Made by a program: the position numbers and the translations under genes
Shown here: positions 34,152 to 46,229 of the stretch, in pieces
Layout of the letters: each line of letters opens with the position of its first letter
Position numbering within the stretch: the stretch's first letter is position 1
Origin: Mycoemilia scoparia
Taxonomy: Eukaryota > Kickxellomycota > Kickxellomycetes > Kickxellales > Kickxellaceae
DNA: 62,883 bases
Reading direction: 5' to 3'
Assembly: GCA_027575805.1 (NCBI GenBank)
Contig: JANBPU010000096.1
Coordinates: 1-62,883 of the forward strand
The notes under the pieces: generated by a model
The model's database searches: none
The model's input: the letters and a program-made list of their open reading frames with translations, nothing else
What the model was told of the DNA's origin: nothing

Positions 34152-35664
34152 TTATTTTTCATATATATATATAGTTCGATATAAATGTTGACCACAGGCT
34201 TGGTGCTAGTAAAGGCGATGAATACTTTGAAGCAACGTTTGTGTCCTTTTGAAAAGGTATTGTAAATAGGAAAAAAAGAAAAAAAAGTGTCCTGTTGGCT
34301 GAACTGAATCCAGGACAGAGGATAGAATAATACAATAGAGCTTGATAATAGAATATAATATAATAGAGGAGAATACAGAAAATGGAGAAGGAAAAAGGAG
34401 GAAATGAAGTGTTCAAATAATCCAATACATTCATTTCACCTTACAAAACCTGGTTTTTTTCATTCTTTGCCACCACTACTTACCCCAGATTTCCACAAAA
34501 AAGTACCTGCACTTGTCCAGTTCAAGCTTTTTGGAATTGTCCAATATTCTACAGCTCTAATTTTGACCTCCATTGTTTACTCATACACGCCATATAAGGC
34601 TTTCTAAAACATCCCTTTACATTGTTCTTTGTAGATCTTCACCTTGTTTGTGGCACAAACCAGCAACACTCTTGAACCCTTGAAACTTCCTCATTCAAAC
34701 AACAACCTTGTCACACCCAAAGAGTTACTGTAACTCTTTAAGCGTTTCTTTGCTTCCCCCTTTTGAATGCTTTTGGTGTGGTATGTTTCAAACTTGATTT
34801 GTTTTTTTAAAGGAAGTATATACAGTGCTCTTGTCTGTCTTTAATAACAACACCCGAAAGCTATTAAACAATAATTTACCTTGTGACTTGAGGTAAAGCT
34901 TTTAATAAAATAAAGAAGGATCTGCAAAAAAATCGGTTTTGACATACCACGATTAGTTATCCATCGTATATCTCTAAATTATCTATTAATGTAAGTGGCT
35001 CTCAAGAACACTTGAAATAAATAGTTTTGAGTGTATCATTCTTTGGGCAAAATAACCACTATAGTGACCCAAACCGCCACACATAAACGCAAATAGTCAA
35101 ACTCATTAACGATGTCTTTGAGTTGCTCATGCCATGCATTTTGAATTTCCTTTTTTAATGCCTAACTTCATTTTTGCTCACTTACTGATAATTACACTAT
35201 GTAAAAGGTTTCAACACGGAATATTTTACTGTGGCAAGTTAACTTTGTCTTGGTACTACTTGTATAAATCCCAATGTATCATTGCGTGCGTCAATTAATA
35301 GTAGTACTATTGCCATTGCCATCTCCACAAATAACAAATGTTTTTAAAACAAAATATTTGACCAGAAATGAAATAAAATATTACGATGTTACTTCATTTT
35401 TATTTTGCCATTCCAATCCGTCCTATTCTAGAGTGACTGCTTTAGTAAACCACTCAGTATCAATAAGAAAGTAGCATCCATATAAGTGCTATTGTAAATG
35501 AATTTCATTCTAGATTGATATGTAATTGAAATGCTAGTAATAGATCAACTATTATTTAATGTACATATTGATTTGTCATGAAGGCTAATTGTAAAAGCTA
35601 GGTGCCATATAAATTTATGACATTGTCAGTAGGATAAGGATATAGTTTTGGCCGGAATTCATGG
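34152..35664. other. Intergenic region
   Basis: I see nothing coding. Short AT microsatellite-like tracts (about 34162-34173) sit just upstream of the receptor. No copy of the repeat families was recognised. Confidence 0.45.
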
Positions 35665-36582
35665 TTAATAGCAAGCTTTAGCTGGAGGATTTGATGCGGC
35701 CACCATAGGACCAGCACCAGGCATGGCGTAGGCGGAAGGATTTGTAGAATATACTCCAACGGGATAGCTAGCTGAAGCAACAGAGTAATTATTGGCAGAA
35801 GCAGGAGAGGCACCATAGCCGTTAGAAGCCGAACCATTAGAGGGAGCACTACCAGAAGGGACTGAAGAAGCACCATATCCATTGACAGAAGAAGTGGCTG
35901 CTGGAGAAACGCCAGCACTACCAGCAGCGCCAGGCATAAGTTTGGCTGGACCTCCAGATCCACTTCCACTAGGGCCAACAGTAATACTAGGACGAGCCTT
36001 AAACAGATCAAGGCCAGTCTCATAGTTGCCATTGAATTCAGGGATGATCTTGCCACCGCCAAGGGCTGGATAATTGACGACTAGCAATTGAGGACCAGTG
36101 AAGGAACCGCCACCTGTTCCTTCAACCTTGACATCGACACAGCCCATGTAGTACTCGCGATTACCAATAGCATTAACCCACGACCAAGCGATAGTAGCGT
36201 CGCCAGAAGGTAGCTCAGCAGGAAGCTTGATATCGTATTTGTAGTTACCAGCACTACCAAAGGCACTGCTTGTGAAGCAGTTCTTGAGCACATCCTCCAT
36301 GACAGCAAAATCCTTGTTGTTGTAGCTGATAGCGAACTGACAATGACCACCACCATGGATTGCGCTACCATCAAACTTCATGGTCATTGAGGATCCAGCC
36401 CTGACCGTAGCTTGAGTAGGACCACGTTCAGCGACACCACATAGAGGCAACCCGGCGGCATTGATGGGGCTCCTGAGATTTGGTCCAGTCAGACGTGGTT
36501 TTGGATCGGCGATTCCCATATGACCATAGGATATGCCTGCAAGCAGAGATACGAGAAAGATACCAGCCGTGAAAAACTTCAT
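35665..36582 (-). CDS. AA11-like lytic polysaccharide monooxygenase
   Basis: This intronless gene encodes 305 residues. A signal peptide (residues 1-20) is cut to expose His21 as the mature N-terminus, the first copper ligand. The second ligand is His76 in SAIHGGGHCQF, and the axial Tyr is in GNREYYMGC. The spacing of these blocks, and AWSWVNAIGNRE, match family AA11, copper enzymes that oxidatively cleave chitin outside the cell. The catalytic module ends near residue 205. The last 100 residues are a Gly/Ser/Ala/Pro-rich tail with no carbohydrate-binding module, ending in Cys-Tyr. Chitin as substrate is inferred from the family; a role in wall remodelling or in attacking fungal or arthropod chitin fits. 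A TATA box lies 122 bp upstream. Confidence 0.87.
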   Translation of the reverse strand: MKFFTAGIFLVSLLAGISYGHMGIADPKPRLTGPNLRSPINAAGLPLCGVAERGPTQATVRAGSSMTMKFDGSAIHGGGHCQFAISYNNKDFAVMEDVLKNCFTSSAFGSAGNYKYDIKLPAELPSGDATIAWSWVNAIGNREYYMGCVDVKVEGTGGGSFTGPQLLVVNYPALGGGKIIPEFNGNYETGLDLFKARPSITVGPSGSGSGGPAKLMPGAAGSAGVSPAATSSVNGYGASSVPSGSAPSNGSASNGYGASPASANNYSVASASYPVGVYSTNPSAYAMPGAGPMVAASNPPAKACY

Positions 36583-36703
36583 ACCAGATGAGTTAAGTTC
36601 AAAAGTTGCGTTATAAATATGGATTATTCGTGAAAGCTACTGAAATATTTGTGAGAAAATGAAAATGAGACACCGAGAATTTTGAGACTGGAATCGCTGA
36701 GAC

Positions 36704-36710
36704 TTTTATA
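36704..36710 (-). promoter_or_regulatory. Putative TATA box of LPMO gene
   Basis: TATAAAA on the minus strand, 122 bp before the ATG at 36582, at the same distance as in the small-family genes. Confidence 0.5.
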
Positions 36711-37273
36711 GTACCTTGAGGCTGTGACTTTCTAGCAGAGTTTATGACGGAATTGGAAAAAATTATCATGCTATACGTGGTTTGGTCGATTTGGAATGGA
36801 ATTGGCCACTTATCCTTGATGCTCCATACTTTGAAATTAGTTGGGCAAGGTTGATGTTGGCAATTCGTATAATGTATTTTATGTTATACCTATAAAACCA
36901 ATATATCTGAAATCATTTGGCTACTTCCAGTGAGTTGTTCCGAATATCATTCCAAGTTCGTGGCTGCAGTTGAGTCTAAATTCATTGAATTATATTTCCT
37001 CAATAAGATCTAATTGATTTAAATGGACGCAAATCTGTTTTATTGGTCAAATTCAAGATGACTACTACAGTTATTAAAGGAAGGTTTTTAGACATCAGAT
37101 TGAATAGATCGTAAATACTCTTTATTTTTTTACAAGACACTACTAGATTTAGAGAGGTACCAGCTGACATTGATTTGGGGTATCAAATAGAGTTGTTACA
37201 AAACAAGCCATTTTCTTTGATATGGAATAAACTCAATCTCGGTTTTTGGAGACATTTAGTCTATTTTAAGTGG

Positions 37274-37401
37274 TAGGCTCTCCATCAAAAGGGAACCAAA
37301 TGTATCCACATACATTCCTGGAAGATTGGCCAATAGACCACACACTTTAAGTTGGTATTGTAGGAGCTACTTCAGTACATGCTTCTAGAGGGGGCTCTGA
37401 C
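37274..37401. mobile_element. Family B MITE-like element
   Basis: The left end is AGGCTCTCCATCAAAAGGGA, the right AGTACATGCTTCTAGAGGGG with GCTCTGACA. The inverted relation is imperfect. The interior CACATACATTCCTGGAAGAT is diverged from the 56.1-kb copy (CACACATTCCCTGCAAATGA). Confidence 0.6.
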
Positions 37402-38249
37402 AAATGTAAAATCGAGATGCTCATTTAAATTTTGACAAGCTCTCTAAACCATTTAACAATGAGGATCTTTTTATATTTCATGAAAATCCGGAGCAGAACT
37501 AAATTCCCCGATGCATTCACTCACAACGAGAACCTGAAGATGCCCATTAATGAATCCAATTAAACCAAGCAACTGCACCCCTATAAGAGCATTGAAGGGA
37601 CAAGATACAACGACATATAGCCCAATTTTTGAAAGAAATAACAACATGCAAAGCTAATAACAGTAATTGCTGATTTCTTAATGTGGTGCCCTACCAATAC
37701 AATATATGTACAGCACCATTCCCTGAATGGATATAGAGCAGCCTTAAACCTCGTCGACACACATTTTAATATGGCTTCAAAAATTGCTATGAGCATAAAT
37801 ATATCCACTTGAAAATTACAAACAACTTCCAAGCTTGGAAACTCTGGGCATTCGAGCATATCCAAGTGACAAGGGGAGGGACAATAGGAATAATGCAGAC
37901 AGGTTAATCAATTGCCAATTTGAAAGACGCCAATTCATGCTTTGTTAGGGATTTGCGCTCCTATGTGGATTATGCATGACTGTGTAGCAAATAAAATGGA
38001 AAACTTGTTGCTGACAACTACCGGTTTTTTTAAATAAGAGTTCTGGTGATTGCTGTGACTCTCCATGTTATAGAAAATTGCTTGTAATTAAGCAACAGTT
38101 GGCGAGATGATGACTGTCTACAGAAAACGAGTAAGTGCTTGTGATTCACAAAGACATTTTGCAAGAAATCATTCCTGTATGTCTGCCATTAAGAGAAATT
38201 TGGCTCAACACGTGGCTCTAATCAACATATAGCATTGATGGCTTGATTT

Positions 38250-38366
38250 AAATGGGTGATGGTTTTTGAAGAGTACCTTTTGGTGGCCAGCAATTATAGG
38301 GGCAATCCCAGCCAAGTTGGTGTCCAGTTTTACTAGTAGACATTCACCCTTCAAAAATAACTACAC
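38250..38366. mobile_element. Family A MITE, reverse orientation
   Basis: Its interior reads AATTATAGGGGCAATCCCAG and CAGTTTTACTAGTAGACA, the reverse complement of the usual family A order. The left end GGTTTTTGAAGAGTACC and right end TTCACCCTTCAAAAATAACT are the terminal repeats. Confidence 0.7.
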
Positions 38367-39471
38367 AACTGACAAAGATTCTCTGTAATGTTATAAGCAA
38401 TTGCAAAACTAAATTTACATTTCATGTTCTGATGGAATGTATTGTGTAATACATGGGTTCTGTTTAAGCTTGCTGACTACATTTTTCTTTAAATGGTATT
38501 TTTGGCGTTCAATTCTCAACATATACACTATTAAGGATATTCAAAAGGTACTAAACTGGAATTTGTTGTATGTTGTGCTGAGGTATTTTTGTCATAGCGC
38601 AGTACTACAGATTTGACAAGTGTGTATTGAACAAGCTAACTGTAGAATTTTTGCTCCTTTCCAAAAAAGAAATAGCTGATCACAAGCCTTCTACTAAAAT
38701 GGCAATAGTATAAGGTTAGATATGCAGTCTTACATACCATTCCCCTCCCAATAATTTAAGATGGGTTTCTGAAACATTGACTTTTAAGCTAGTCCATAAC
38801 AAATATTTTACAAAGATGTCTCTAGGGATGTTGAGAGTGAAATACAGGTAAAACCGGTTGAACACGAAGGTATGGAGATAGAAATACTATATGTTAAAGC
38901 CGAAATACCTTTGTAAATAAATGAAAACTAGGAGGTAACTGGTGAACGTTGCAATGCATGTCTGTATACACGGTCCAATTCAACTGTGAGGAAAGAGTTT
39001 TAGGGAGAAATGCCAGGTATTGAAAAATACTTGGTGTTCTGCAAACGCTAAGATGCCGATTTTTGTCTCTCATGGCGGTTGTGGTGACATACACTGTTCC
39101 CAATGAGGTTTTGCCAAGGATCTACAAAATAACAGCTATTGTCTCTCCCCTGGTCAATATATGGCCATTGTCGATCTCAGATGTCACAGAGGTTTCAGTA
39201 AAAGTTTGTGCCGTTGGCATAACAACGAAGCATTGATAAAGGCACAGAATGCAGGCTATGTTCATAAAACAGGAACAGTTTAGAAAAAGCTGGATTGAAC
39301 AGACTCCCACATTTTATAATGTGCTGGCAATAGCCAATGCTTTAATAAGAAATGGACCGGTGTGTTGCATATATTTAAAACAAGAATAGTAGGCGAGCTG
39401 GACCAAGCTGAAGTAGCGGCAATAGAGAACAGACGGTGAATCCGATGAAGTTAATTTGAAAGCTATACAGG

Positions 39472-39591
39472 TATGGGTAGTCGCTTTTGAAGGGCTAAAT
39501 TAATATTATCAATGATAGTATAGGCTGACCAATATGCATGATGGAGCTGGCCTACTAGTGAAAATTAGCCCTTTAAAAATAATGATCCATA
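39472..39591. mobile_element. Family A-type MITE, variant interior
   Basis: Ends TATGGGTAGTCGCTTTTGAA and CCCTTTAAAAATAATGATCC. The interior TCAATGATAGTATAGGCTGA and CCAATATGCAT matches only the copy at 3695-3808. It touches the next element, which begins in the same CATATG. Confidence 0.65.
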
Positions 39592-39710
39592 TGAGCAGTA
39601 ATTTTTGAAGGGCGCCTTTTGGTGGGCAATGATTATAGGGGCAACCACAGTCAAATGGATGTCCCAGTTTTACTAGTAAACATCCAGCCTTCAAAAATAA
39701 TCGCCCATAT
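39591..39710. mobile_element. Family A MITE, reverse orientation
   Basis: Ends ATGAGCAGTAATTTTTGAAG and CCTTCAAAAATAATCGCCCA with TAT. The interior is the standard family A core in reverse: GATTATAGGGGCAACCACAG and CAGTTTTACTAGTAAACATC. It directly abuts the variant element on its left. Confidence 0.75.
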
Positions 39711-40906
39711 ATTAACAATAAAGGACACAATTAAAAAGGGGTTTGTGGAATACCAAACCAGGTAGAACGAGAAAAGGGGTTGAGTATGCCACCGTCTAAC
39801 TATTATTGCCAATAATTAATTTGCTTTACCATTTTTGTAAGCTGGCCAATTGTCCGGCTGCATCACTAAATATAGAAGGATGGGGAGTACGGACCATAGT
39901 CATTGTCATGGTGGCAAGAGGCACAACAACACTAACTTACCGAGAGCACTGAACAGGAAAAAGATGAAAAGATAAATAATTGGACAGAGGGCTAGTTGGT
40001 TTTGTAAGACGAATTTGCAGCCTTGGGTAGTTGAGTGTCTGTAACAAATTGGACCCGACCACGCGACGACTCATCCTTTCCGGCAATTGCTTAAATATTC
40101 TGAGTTGTTTGAGGCTTTTTGGGGGAGGAACCCAGGCGACGATGAGGTAATATAGGCACGTAATCCAGAACTGAAGAGAGGCCATTCAAAAGCTTTAGAC
40201 AGCAACTCGCCTGATCATCCTGTAACATCTGGCCAAATGCCGAATGATGCAGATACACTCATTTGGATGCGAAGGGGCTGCGCAAAGGATGATATTTTCC
40301 TAAGCAATCACTGCAGAAAGCCTCACTGCCAAGGCGTTCACGGTAGGTCGTAAAGCTGTTGCTTTCTACCCCCTCTTTTCCTTTGACCTTATCATAATGA
40401 ATGGCAAAGCATTGTTTAATATTATTGCTGCAGCATTAGGAGTGAGATCAATATAAAGGCAAAGTGCAGTTGGTGGCCAAAAACAAATAAGATTGCATGC
40501 GGCACGGCTGGTCAAATGCATTTGTGTATACAAGGTTTTCACACGTACAGCACGACCTGCTTTCCCGTTTGGCTCGAAATGCAAGTAGTTGTAGATTTTC
40601 AATGCCAAATTTTCTCAAAAACACACACAGATAGCCATATTAAGCAAATAATACCTAAAGTCTCAAGTAATGGACCATGGCTGTGTATATTTCTCTTTCC
40701 CTCTGTATTATAAATCCTCTCTCTCTCCTTCTTTCTTGTGGGGGTACAAAACATACCATCATGCCGCTTGCCTGTCTGTGGGAAATCATATATTTAAGCC
40801 AACGTGTACTGTTTTTGCCTTTTTAGTTTCATACTCTTCATCTCTTTTATCTATACTCAAATAGGTGTATATTTTTTCTGCTTTATTTGGCTCCTATAAG
40901 GTTTTT

Positions 40907-43060
40907 ATGACTGTTTCTTCAAATCCATCCTATGCTGTCGCGTTGGAGACTATTGTGGAGGGAGGTAGGAAAGGCCACGGTGCGTGGGGATTTGTTCAAA
41001 ATAGCATCGGTATAGCTGCCAACTTTATAGCTAGAATTTCTGGCGCTATAGCTAATAGTAGTGTATCAGCATCAGGAGCCATAAATTATAGTCACGATGG
41101 CCTATATACAGGAAGCCCTCAACCCGCTGGCACTTATTACCATTATTTGTATAGTCGTAATGTTCAGTCTATCAATGGAGCATCGGCGATATCCAACCCC
41201 AAAAGCAGCAGCCGAACAGAGCAAGACATCATAGAGCTGTTGAACAATTCTCAGCGCAATGGGTCGATATACAACCCAGTGCTTGGAAACTGGTCCTACG
41301 TATCGTTTATCCTCAACATCCTTTCCATATTTCTATCTCTGGTTGTAATCACAGTAGTCGTGTGGACGGCATTTAGACACCGATCAATGCTATACAAGAC
41401 CTCGTTCAGAATATCTGCCTGGATCGCAGTATTTGATATCCTGATCTCAATGACTTTTATAATCAGGCTATTCAACAACTTTATGAAGACTCGGTCTCAA
41501 ATGGGATTGCGAGTATTACTGTGGATGAACTATCTTAGCGCCCTGACGTTTATGTTCCTTACGGTCTGCATCGTTATCCAGCTGCAGCTAACCGTGCTAC
41601 TAAACTGTAAAAGGCTGGCCCGTAAATTGGACAAATTCTACGAAGTTACAAGCATTTTGCTGGCCGTGGTCTTGACTCACCCTTTCTTGTACTATTTTAA
41701 TGTTAAATGGGATCAGCAATACCAAAGTATATTTTCGATAAACACGTGGAAAACACCGGCCATTTGGGGATTCTTTCATACATGGATGTTGCTTGGCTGG
41801 TTTTACTGTGTCTTGATCTGTCTGTGGATAGTTTTGCGGCTGATGCCGGTGTGGAGACGAATGCAGAACGTCTCGATGTTTTCATTTCTGAGCATGGAAG
41901 TCAACGAATACTATGATGGCAACCGAGAAGATAGCAGTATTAATAGCGGTAGCAGTAACAGTAATAATGATCGCAGCACTGAAGCAGGCAAAAGCACATC
42001 CGTTATTCATAACTATGAGCATGCCCTCAAGCCACACCAAGCCCAAGCCTCACCTGCGATTTCGTCAGCTATCAACTTAAAAGGCTTTCCATTATCTCCC
42101 GGGAAACACCAAAAGTCTACTATCCAAGGCTACAAAATGAATCGCAAGTTTAGTAGCGTTGCTGGACCAGAACGTCGTAGACACGCTCGTAATGCCATCC
42201 TTCGGATCATGCTCTATCCGCTAATCCCTATCATAACTAGGAGTATATACATCGTTACTCAAATCTTTCCTGTAAAAAAGTCGCCATTTATTCCAATAAC
42301 TATTCTAATTTCAAGTCAAGGGCTGCTAAACTTCATTGTCTTTTGTCTCAACCCTGCGCTCGATTCATTTTGGGCCCAGATGTTTACAAGCTTTAAGAAC
42401 TCTGGGGCATACCTTTGGGCTCGAAGGTGCCCGATATTGGGGAAATTTTCATCTTCTTCTTCATCAGGGAGACGTGGAAAAGCCCCTGGTGTTAGGGGTA
42501 ACCGTGATAGTGAATTCGGGGATAATGTTGCAATGGAAGCTGACTCCGGGGGAGGCTATCGTAGAAGGTTCAGCAGCCTTATGAAAGGTAGGAAAAACAA
42601 AAGAAGGGTTAGCGAAGATAGCAGCACGAATAGTAGTGATAGCAGAAAAAATGATAATGTAATTCAAAGATATGACCATGAAGAACTGTATGAAATATCC
42701 GAGTTCTCACCATCAACATCTCGACTAGTTACTTCGGCTAAACCTGCCAATAATAACAAACTCAATCCTAGCGAGGGCTACGTTGCAATTGAGTTATCAG
42801 ACATGTCCAATTCACCCACGAAGTCAAAGCTGGACGGATACCAATTCCCTAACTACAACAATAATAACAATCCAGGGACTGCAACCAATAATGTGGAATT
42901 GGCGCCAACTGTTAGGTTTAATACGATAGCTCAGTATGAACCCCTCTTTAACAATAACATCCAAGTTTACGATGATACTAATCAGCAGAGACTGGAAAAT
43001 CATCGAATGTCTAGCAACACAAATAACCATATAGATAAACCCGATCCCCCATTAACATAG
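40907..43060 (+). CDS. Seven-transmembrane receptor, pair 3 member a
   Basis: This intronless gene encodes 717 residues from the ATG at 40907; the frame is open for 42 bases upstream without an ATG. The region before TM1 is about 130 residues, the longest N-terminus of the six, and ends YNPVLGNWSYVSF just before TM1 (about 134-156). TM3 ends IQLQLTVLLN, TM4 has LTHPFLYYF, TM5 exits in RLMPVWRRM, TM6 is ILRIMLYPLIPIITRS and TM7 ends NPALDSFW. The third intracellular loop is about 100 residues. The C-tail of about 220 residues is Ser- and Asn-rich with basic patches (GRKNKRR). It is very similar to the gene at 46748-48451 in the same orientation, a likely tandem duplicate. G-protein coupling is inferred. 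Confidence 0.85.
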   Translation: MTVSSNPSYAVALETIVEGGRKGHGAWGFVQNSIGIAANFIARISGAIANSSVSASGAINYSHDGLYTGSPQPAGTYYHYLYSRNVQSINGASAISNPKSSSRTEQDIIELLNNSQRNGSIYNPVLGNWSYVSFILNILSIFLSLVVITVVVWTAFRHRSMLYKTSFRISAWIAVFDILISMTFIIRLFNNFMKTRSQMGLRVLLWMNYLSALTFMFLTVCIVIQLQLTVLLNCKRLARKLDKFYEVTSILLAVVLTHPFLYYFNVKWDQQYQSIFSINTWKTPAIWGFFHTWMLLGWFYCVLICLWIVLRLMPVWRRMQNVSMFSFLSMEVNEYYDGNREDSSINSGSSNSNNDRSTEAGKSTSVIHNYEHALKPHQAQASPAISSAINLKGFPLSPGKHQKSTIQGYKMNRKFSSVAGPERRRHARNAILRIMLYPLIPIITRSIYIVTQIFPVKKSPFIPITILISSQGLLNFIVFCLNPALDSFWAQMFTSFKNSGAYLWARRCPILGKFSSSSSSGRRGKAPGVRGNRDSEFGDNVAMEADSGGGYRRRFSSLMKGRKNKRRVSEDSSTNSSDSRKNDNVIQRYDHEELYEISEFSPSTSRLVTSAKPANNNKLNPSEGYVAIELSDMSNSPTKSKLDGYQFPNYNNNNNPGTATNNVELAPTVRFNTIAQYEPLFNNNIQVYDDTNQQRLENHRMSSNTNNHIDKPDPPLT

Positions 43061-43493
43061 CACCATAACCATCATCACGGTATATGCAGTATTCATAGAT
43101 TGGTGTATATAATAATAGGCTCTCTAAAGCCATTTTCATAATGTTAACCCCCTTGTATCTACTAGTACATAACCATATATTTTATAAATGATAGCACATA
43201 TTTCATAATGTAATAATAATATCAATAATCAATTATACCTTTTTCTTCAGCATGGCAAAATCTCTAAAAGAATCACTAACGAGTGTGTTCGGACTTTCTA
43301 GGTCATTGGCCTTCCAAATAATTTGAATTCCACCATATCAGCATGGCCTTATTTCACAAGCTATTAGGCATAAAAAGCACCTCAAAAGTCACAACAAAAA
43401 AATATAAATACACAAATACCAACAATAATATCATAATTGGTTTGTGAAATTTAACTAGGAATCAAATACATGATGAACACATTTGGATCTTTA

Positions 43494-43580
43494 GACTTTG
43501 GTCCAGCCATAGGGCATTTGGTATGCAATTTCTGGGACCCATTTTTGCCTAGGGCCTTGTGAAATCCGGCCATATTTTGA
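43494..43580. repeat. Family C repeat copy
   Basis: Shares ACTTTGGTCCAGCC, TATGCAATTTCTGGGACCCA, GCCTAGGGCCTTGTGAAATC and GGCCAT with the copies at 19211-19292 and 56406-56486. Confidence 0.5.
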
Positions 43581-45752
43581 ATATGATATTCTGTTAGATG
43601 TCCTATAGGAATGGTTGATACTAATAACATATATAATCTGGGGGATTTTGTTTTGGTGATATAAAGCGGGAACCCCCACCCCCCCCCCACACACACACAC
43701 GGCCTTTTTATGGCTTATTGTATGTGAAATTTGGCCATTTACAATGGGCAGACAGCATTTTGCAACATGGCCAAAAACCCAAGATTGATTTGTATATAAT
43801 CTAATTGACTAAAGGGGTATCCACTATTATTATTATTATTATAGCAAGAACAATGGAAGGATAGTGGGAGATATAAAAAGATAGAGAGACGACAAAAAAG
43901 CCTGTTAGAACAAGATTAAAGGTATCTATTAATGATATAACGAAAGTAAATCTCCAACCACAGCCACTACTCACTCACAGAATAAAACTTGTTTGGCTTT
44001 TTAAGCAGAGTCAAAGCATGTCAGCTCAGGGAGAGAGAGCGTGAGTGTGTGAAGTTGGGGAGGGGGAGGATGGATTCGCATAGAGAGTCGGTTGTAAATC
44101 AATAAATTCTAGATCAGCATTTTACCAACAGTACTCAGCAACAAAAGCAATAATGGCAGGGCTGAGTTTCTTGAAGAAGTCAAGACCTCGGAATAAGGCA
44201 TATGTGTGTGTGTGTACATAAACAATTCTCGGTAAATGGAGTCTATAAAAAGCGGGAAATTTCACACTAAGTTTGGACTCTAAGATGCAGAGGGCATTTA
44301 GCAGTATTTGCTTTTTTGGGTTAAAACCAGACCAACAGACAAGCATGGCATCCCTCCCACACTGATGCTTGCTTGAAGTTCTGATACCCACCATTTACCC
44401 CACGTAAATTTTAATAGATTCGGGTTAAATGAATTAGGGATTGTGAGCACGTATTCATGGTCTCTTGTTGATTTGCAGACGGATATGCACTCAGACATAC
44501 CTACATAAATATGTGTACCATTTAATGCACCTGTGCATGGGTGTGGATGCAAACTCTAGCACAATCTATGTAGGGATGAAAGGAACTTTGACATACCCGA
44601 CATTATATCTGAAACCTCTCGCCAATGGGTACCAGGATCAGCCTTTATAGTACATATCAACCAAATGCTCGCTTAGTTCTTTTGGAAGTAATCGAGCCAA
44701 AAATATAGACCCCACAAGTAATTGGATACAATCTTTGTCTACTCAGGTTTGTAACATAATTTGTTTAAGACCCTTTAGCTATTGCCATTGCTATTGGTGT
44801 TTACTAATAAACGATGTAAACTATGATTGAAACGACACAAGACAAGACCCGCGTTTTATTATATTTCGCCAAGCAATAATTGATAATCACCAGGTTTGTA
44901 TTAGTTAACTTGTATTACAGGATCCGTGGTATTTTGGGGGTTAAGTGGCAAGCGTTAAATTGCCTGTTTCTTGACGAGAAATAAGCCAGGTTTAGTAGCG
45001 CAAGTTTATGGCCAGTTTGTGCAAAACAGACGAGTTACTAGTCTTTGGGTTTAAACATGTTTACATTGTTTTTATCCAACACATAGATTGTAGCACGACA
45101 TGGAGCATTATCAATATCTGTGTGACGTGGGGCTTTTGAAATAACTTGTTTGTAAGCTTGTGGCCTTTAATTCTGTGCTGCATGGTGGCCGATACCTGGA
45201 GGAAGGGAAGTGGCCGATGGCGGGAGTCTGAGTGTATACTTGTGCCATCCCCAAATAAAATGCTTGAACAATCGAAGATACAGGGTTTTTGCTGATTCAA
45301 GGGCCCTTTGCCTCGCATCTTAACAAGACGCACGGAAGATGCACACATCTGCCTTAGATCTGAAGGAATACGTGTGGCTAAATTACAGCACGCCTTTATC
45401 TACCCGCTTGGCAACTATAACCCAATGCAAAGAGTCTATTATTTTGCCTTTACAGCCCCACGCTATGCACGCCTCCTCTAAGTACAGCAAGAGGCCTTAC
45501 TAATCCTGCGACTCTTCTTTATCTAAACCAAGCCTACATTTTTATAGGATTGCATGGCCATACACACACATATCTGTGCTTAGGCTTTATAAATCAGGGT
45601 GGCATTAAACCTCCATTGTTTGCTTACAGATACATGGTGATACAGCGCCAAAGAGATAACAAGTTCCATCATTGCACTACAAACCATAGGTTTGTGGTGG
45701 AGAGTAGCCACACCTTCCCATACATCATACATAGCAAAATAGTTCGGTAGTC

Positions 45753-46229
45753 ATGATGGCTACACCAAAAAACAAAAACCAAGTATTAGCACAGTGGCAA
45801 TGCAGGCGTATAGACAATGGTCTTATCAGGCATATTTGTAAATCATATGCTCACCGGATATTCAGTTTGGTAACCATCCAACAAAAGGAACCAGCAGAGG
45901 TGTTGAGTGCCCATTCATTTGTGCATACACTGGTAGCCATGTTAGATCTGGCTGTTTTTTCTTTGTGCCTCATTGTCTGGGTGCAGCATAGGAAAGTAAC
46001 GCAGAGAATCGCCTGCTCACTCGCTCTTGACAGCCATGTTTTTATTTTGTGGTGGGCGAGAAATACGAGGTCTAATGGGAGCACATTAATGAAAAAAGAT
46101 GATCATGACAATAATAATAATAATAATAGCAGCAGAAGCAGTGGCAGCAATGAAATGGCGGGGTTGAACAGAGGCCATATAGATTTGTCTGCATTCGGAG
46201 CCCCCCATGCCGTCTGTAAATGCTGGTGA
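45753..46229 (+). CDS. Doubtful 158-residue open frame
   Basis: It starts at an ATG (MMATPKNKNQVLAQWQCRRI) and includes one hydrophobic segment (LDLAVFSLCLIVWVQHRK) followed later by a poly-Asn/Ser stretch from an AAT repeat. Its place between two tandem receptors and the order hydrophobic segment, basic HRK, then low complexity faintly recall TM1 of the neighbouring receptors, so it could be a decayed receptor fragment. The resemblance is too weak to name it, and a chance frame is equally possible. Confidence 0.2.
   Translation: MMATPKNKNQVLAQWQCRRIDNGLIRHICKSYAHRIFSLVTIQQKEPAEVLSAHSFVHTLVAMLDLAVFSLCLIVWVQHRKVTQRIACSLALDSHVFILWWARNTRSNGSTLMKKDDHDNNNNNNSSRSSGSNEMAGLNRGHIDLSAFGAPHAVCKCW

Larger units (their letters stand above)
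36583..40906. other. Long intergenic region with repeat elements
   Basis: Over four kilobases hold no gene I can support. They contain the LPMO promoter, a family B element (37274-37401), and three family A-type elements (38250-38366, 39472-39591, 39591-39710). This is the densest repeat stretch in the window. The right end should include the promoter and 5' leader of the receptor at 40907; an ATAG just before 40865 may be an acceptor of a leader intron. Confidence 0.5.

Noticed and set aside
35598..36062. Leu-rich minus-strand frame of 154 codons
   Set aside because: It overlaps the LPMO tail in another frame; the LPMO frame has a signal peptide and catalytic motifs.
43674..43700. C-tract followed by an AC-tract
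   Set aside because: Simple sequence slippage; no reason to assign a function.
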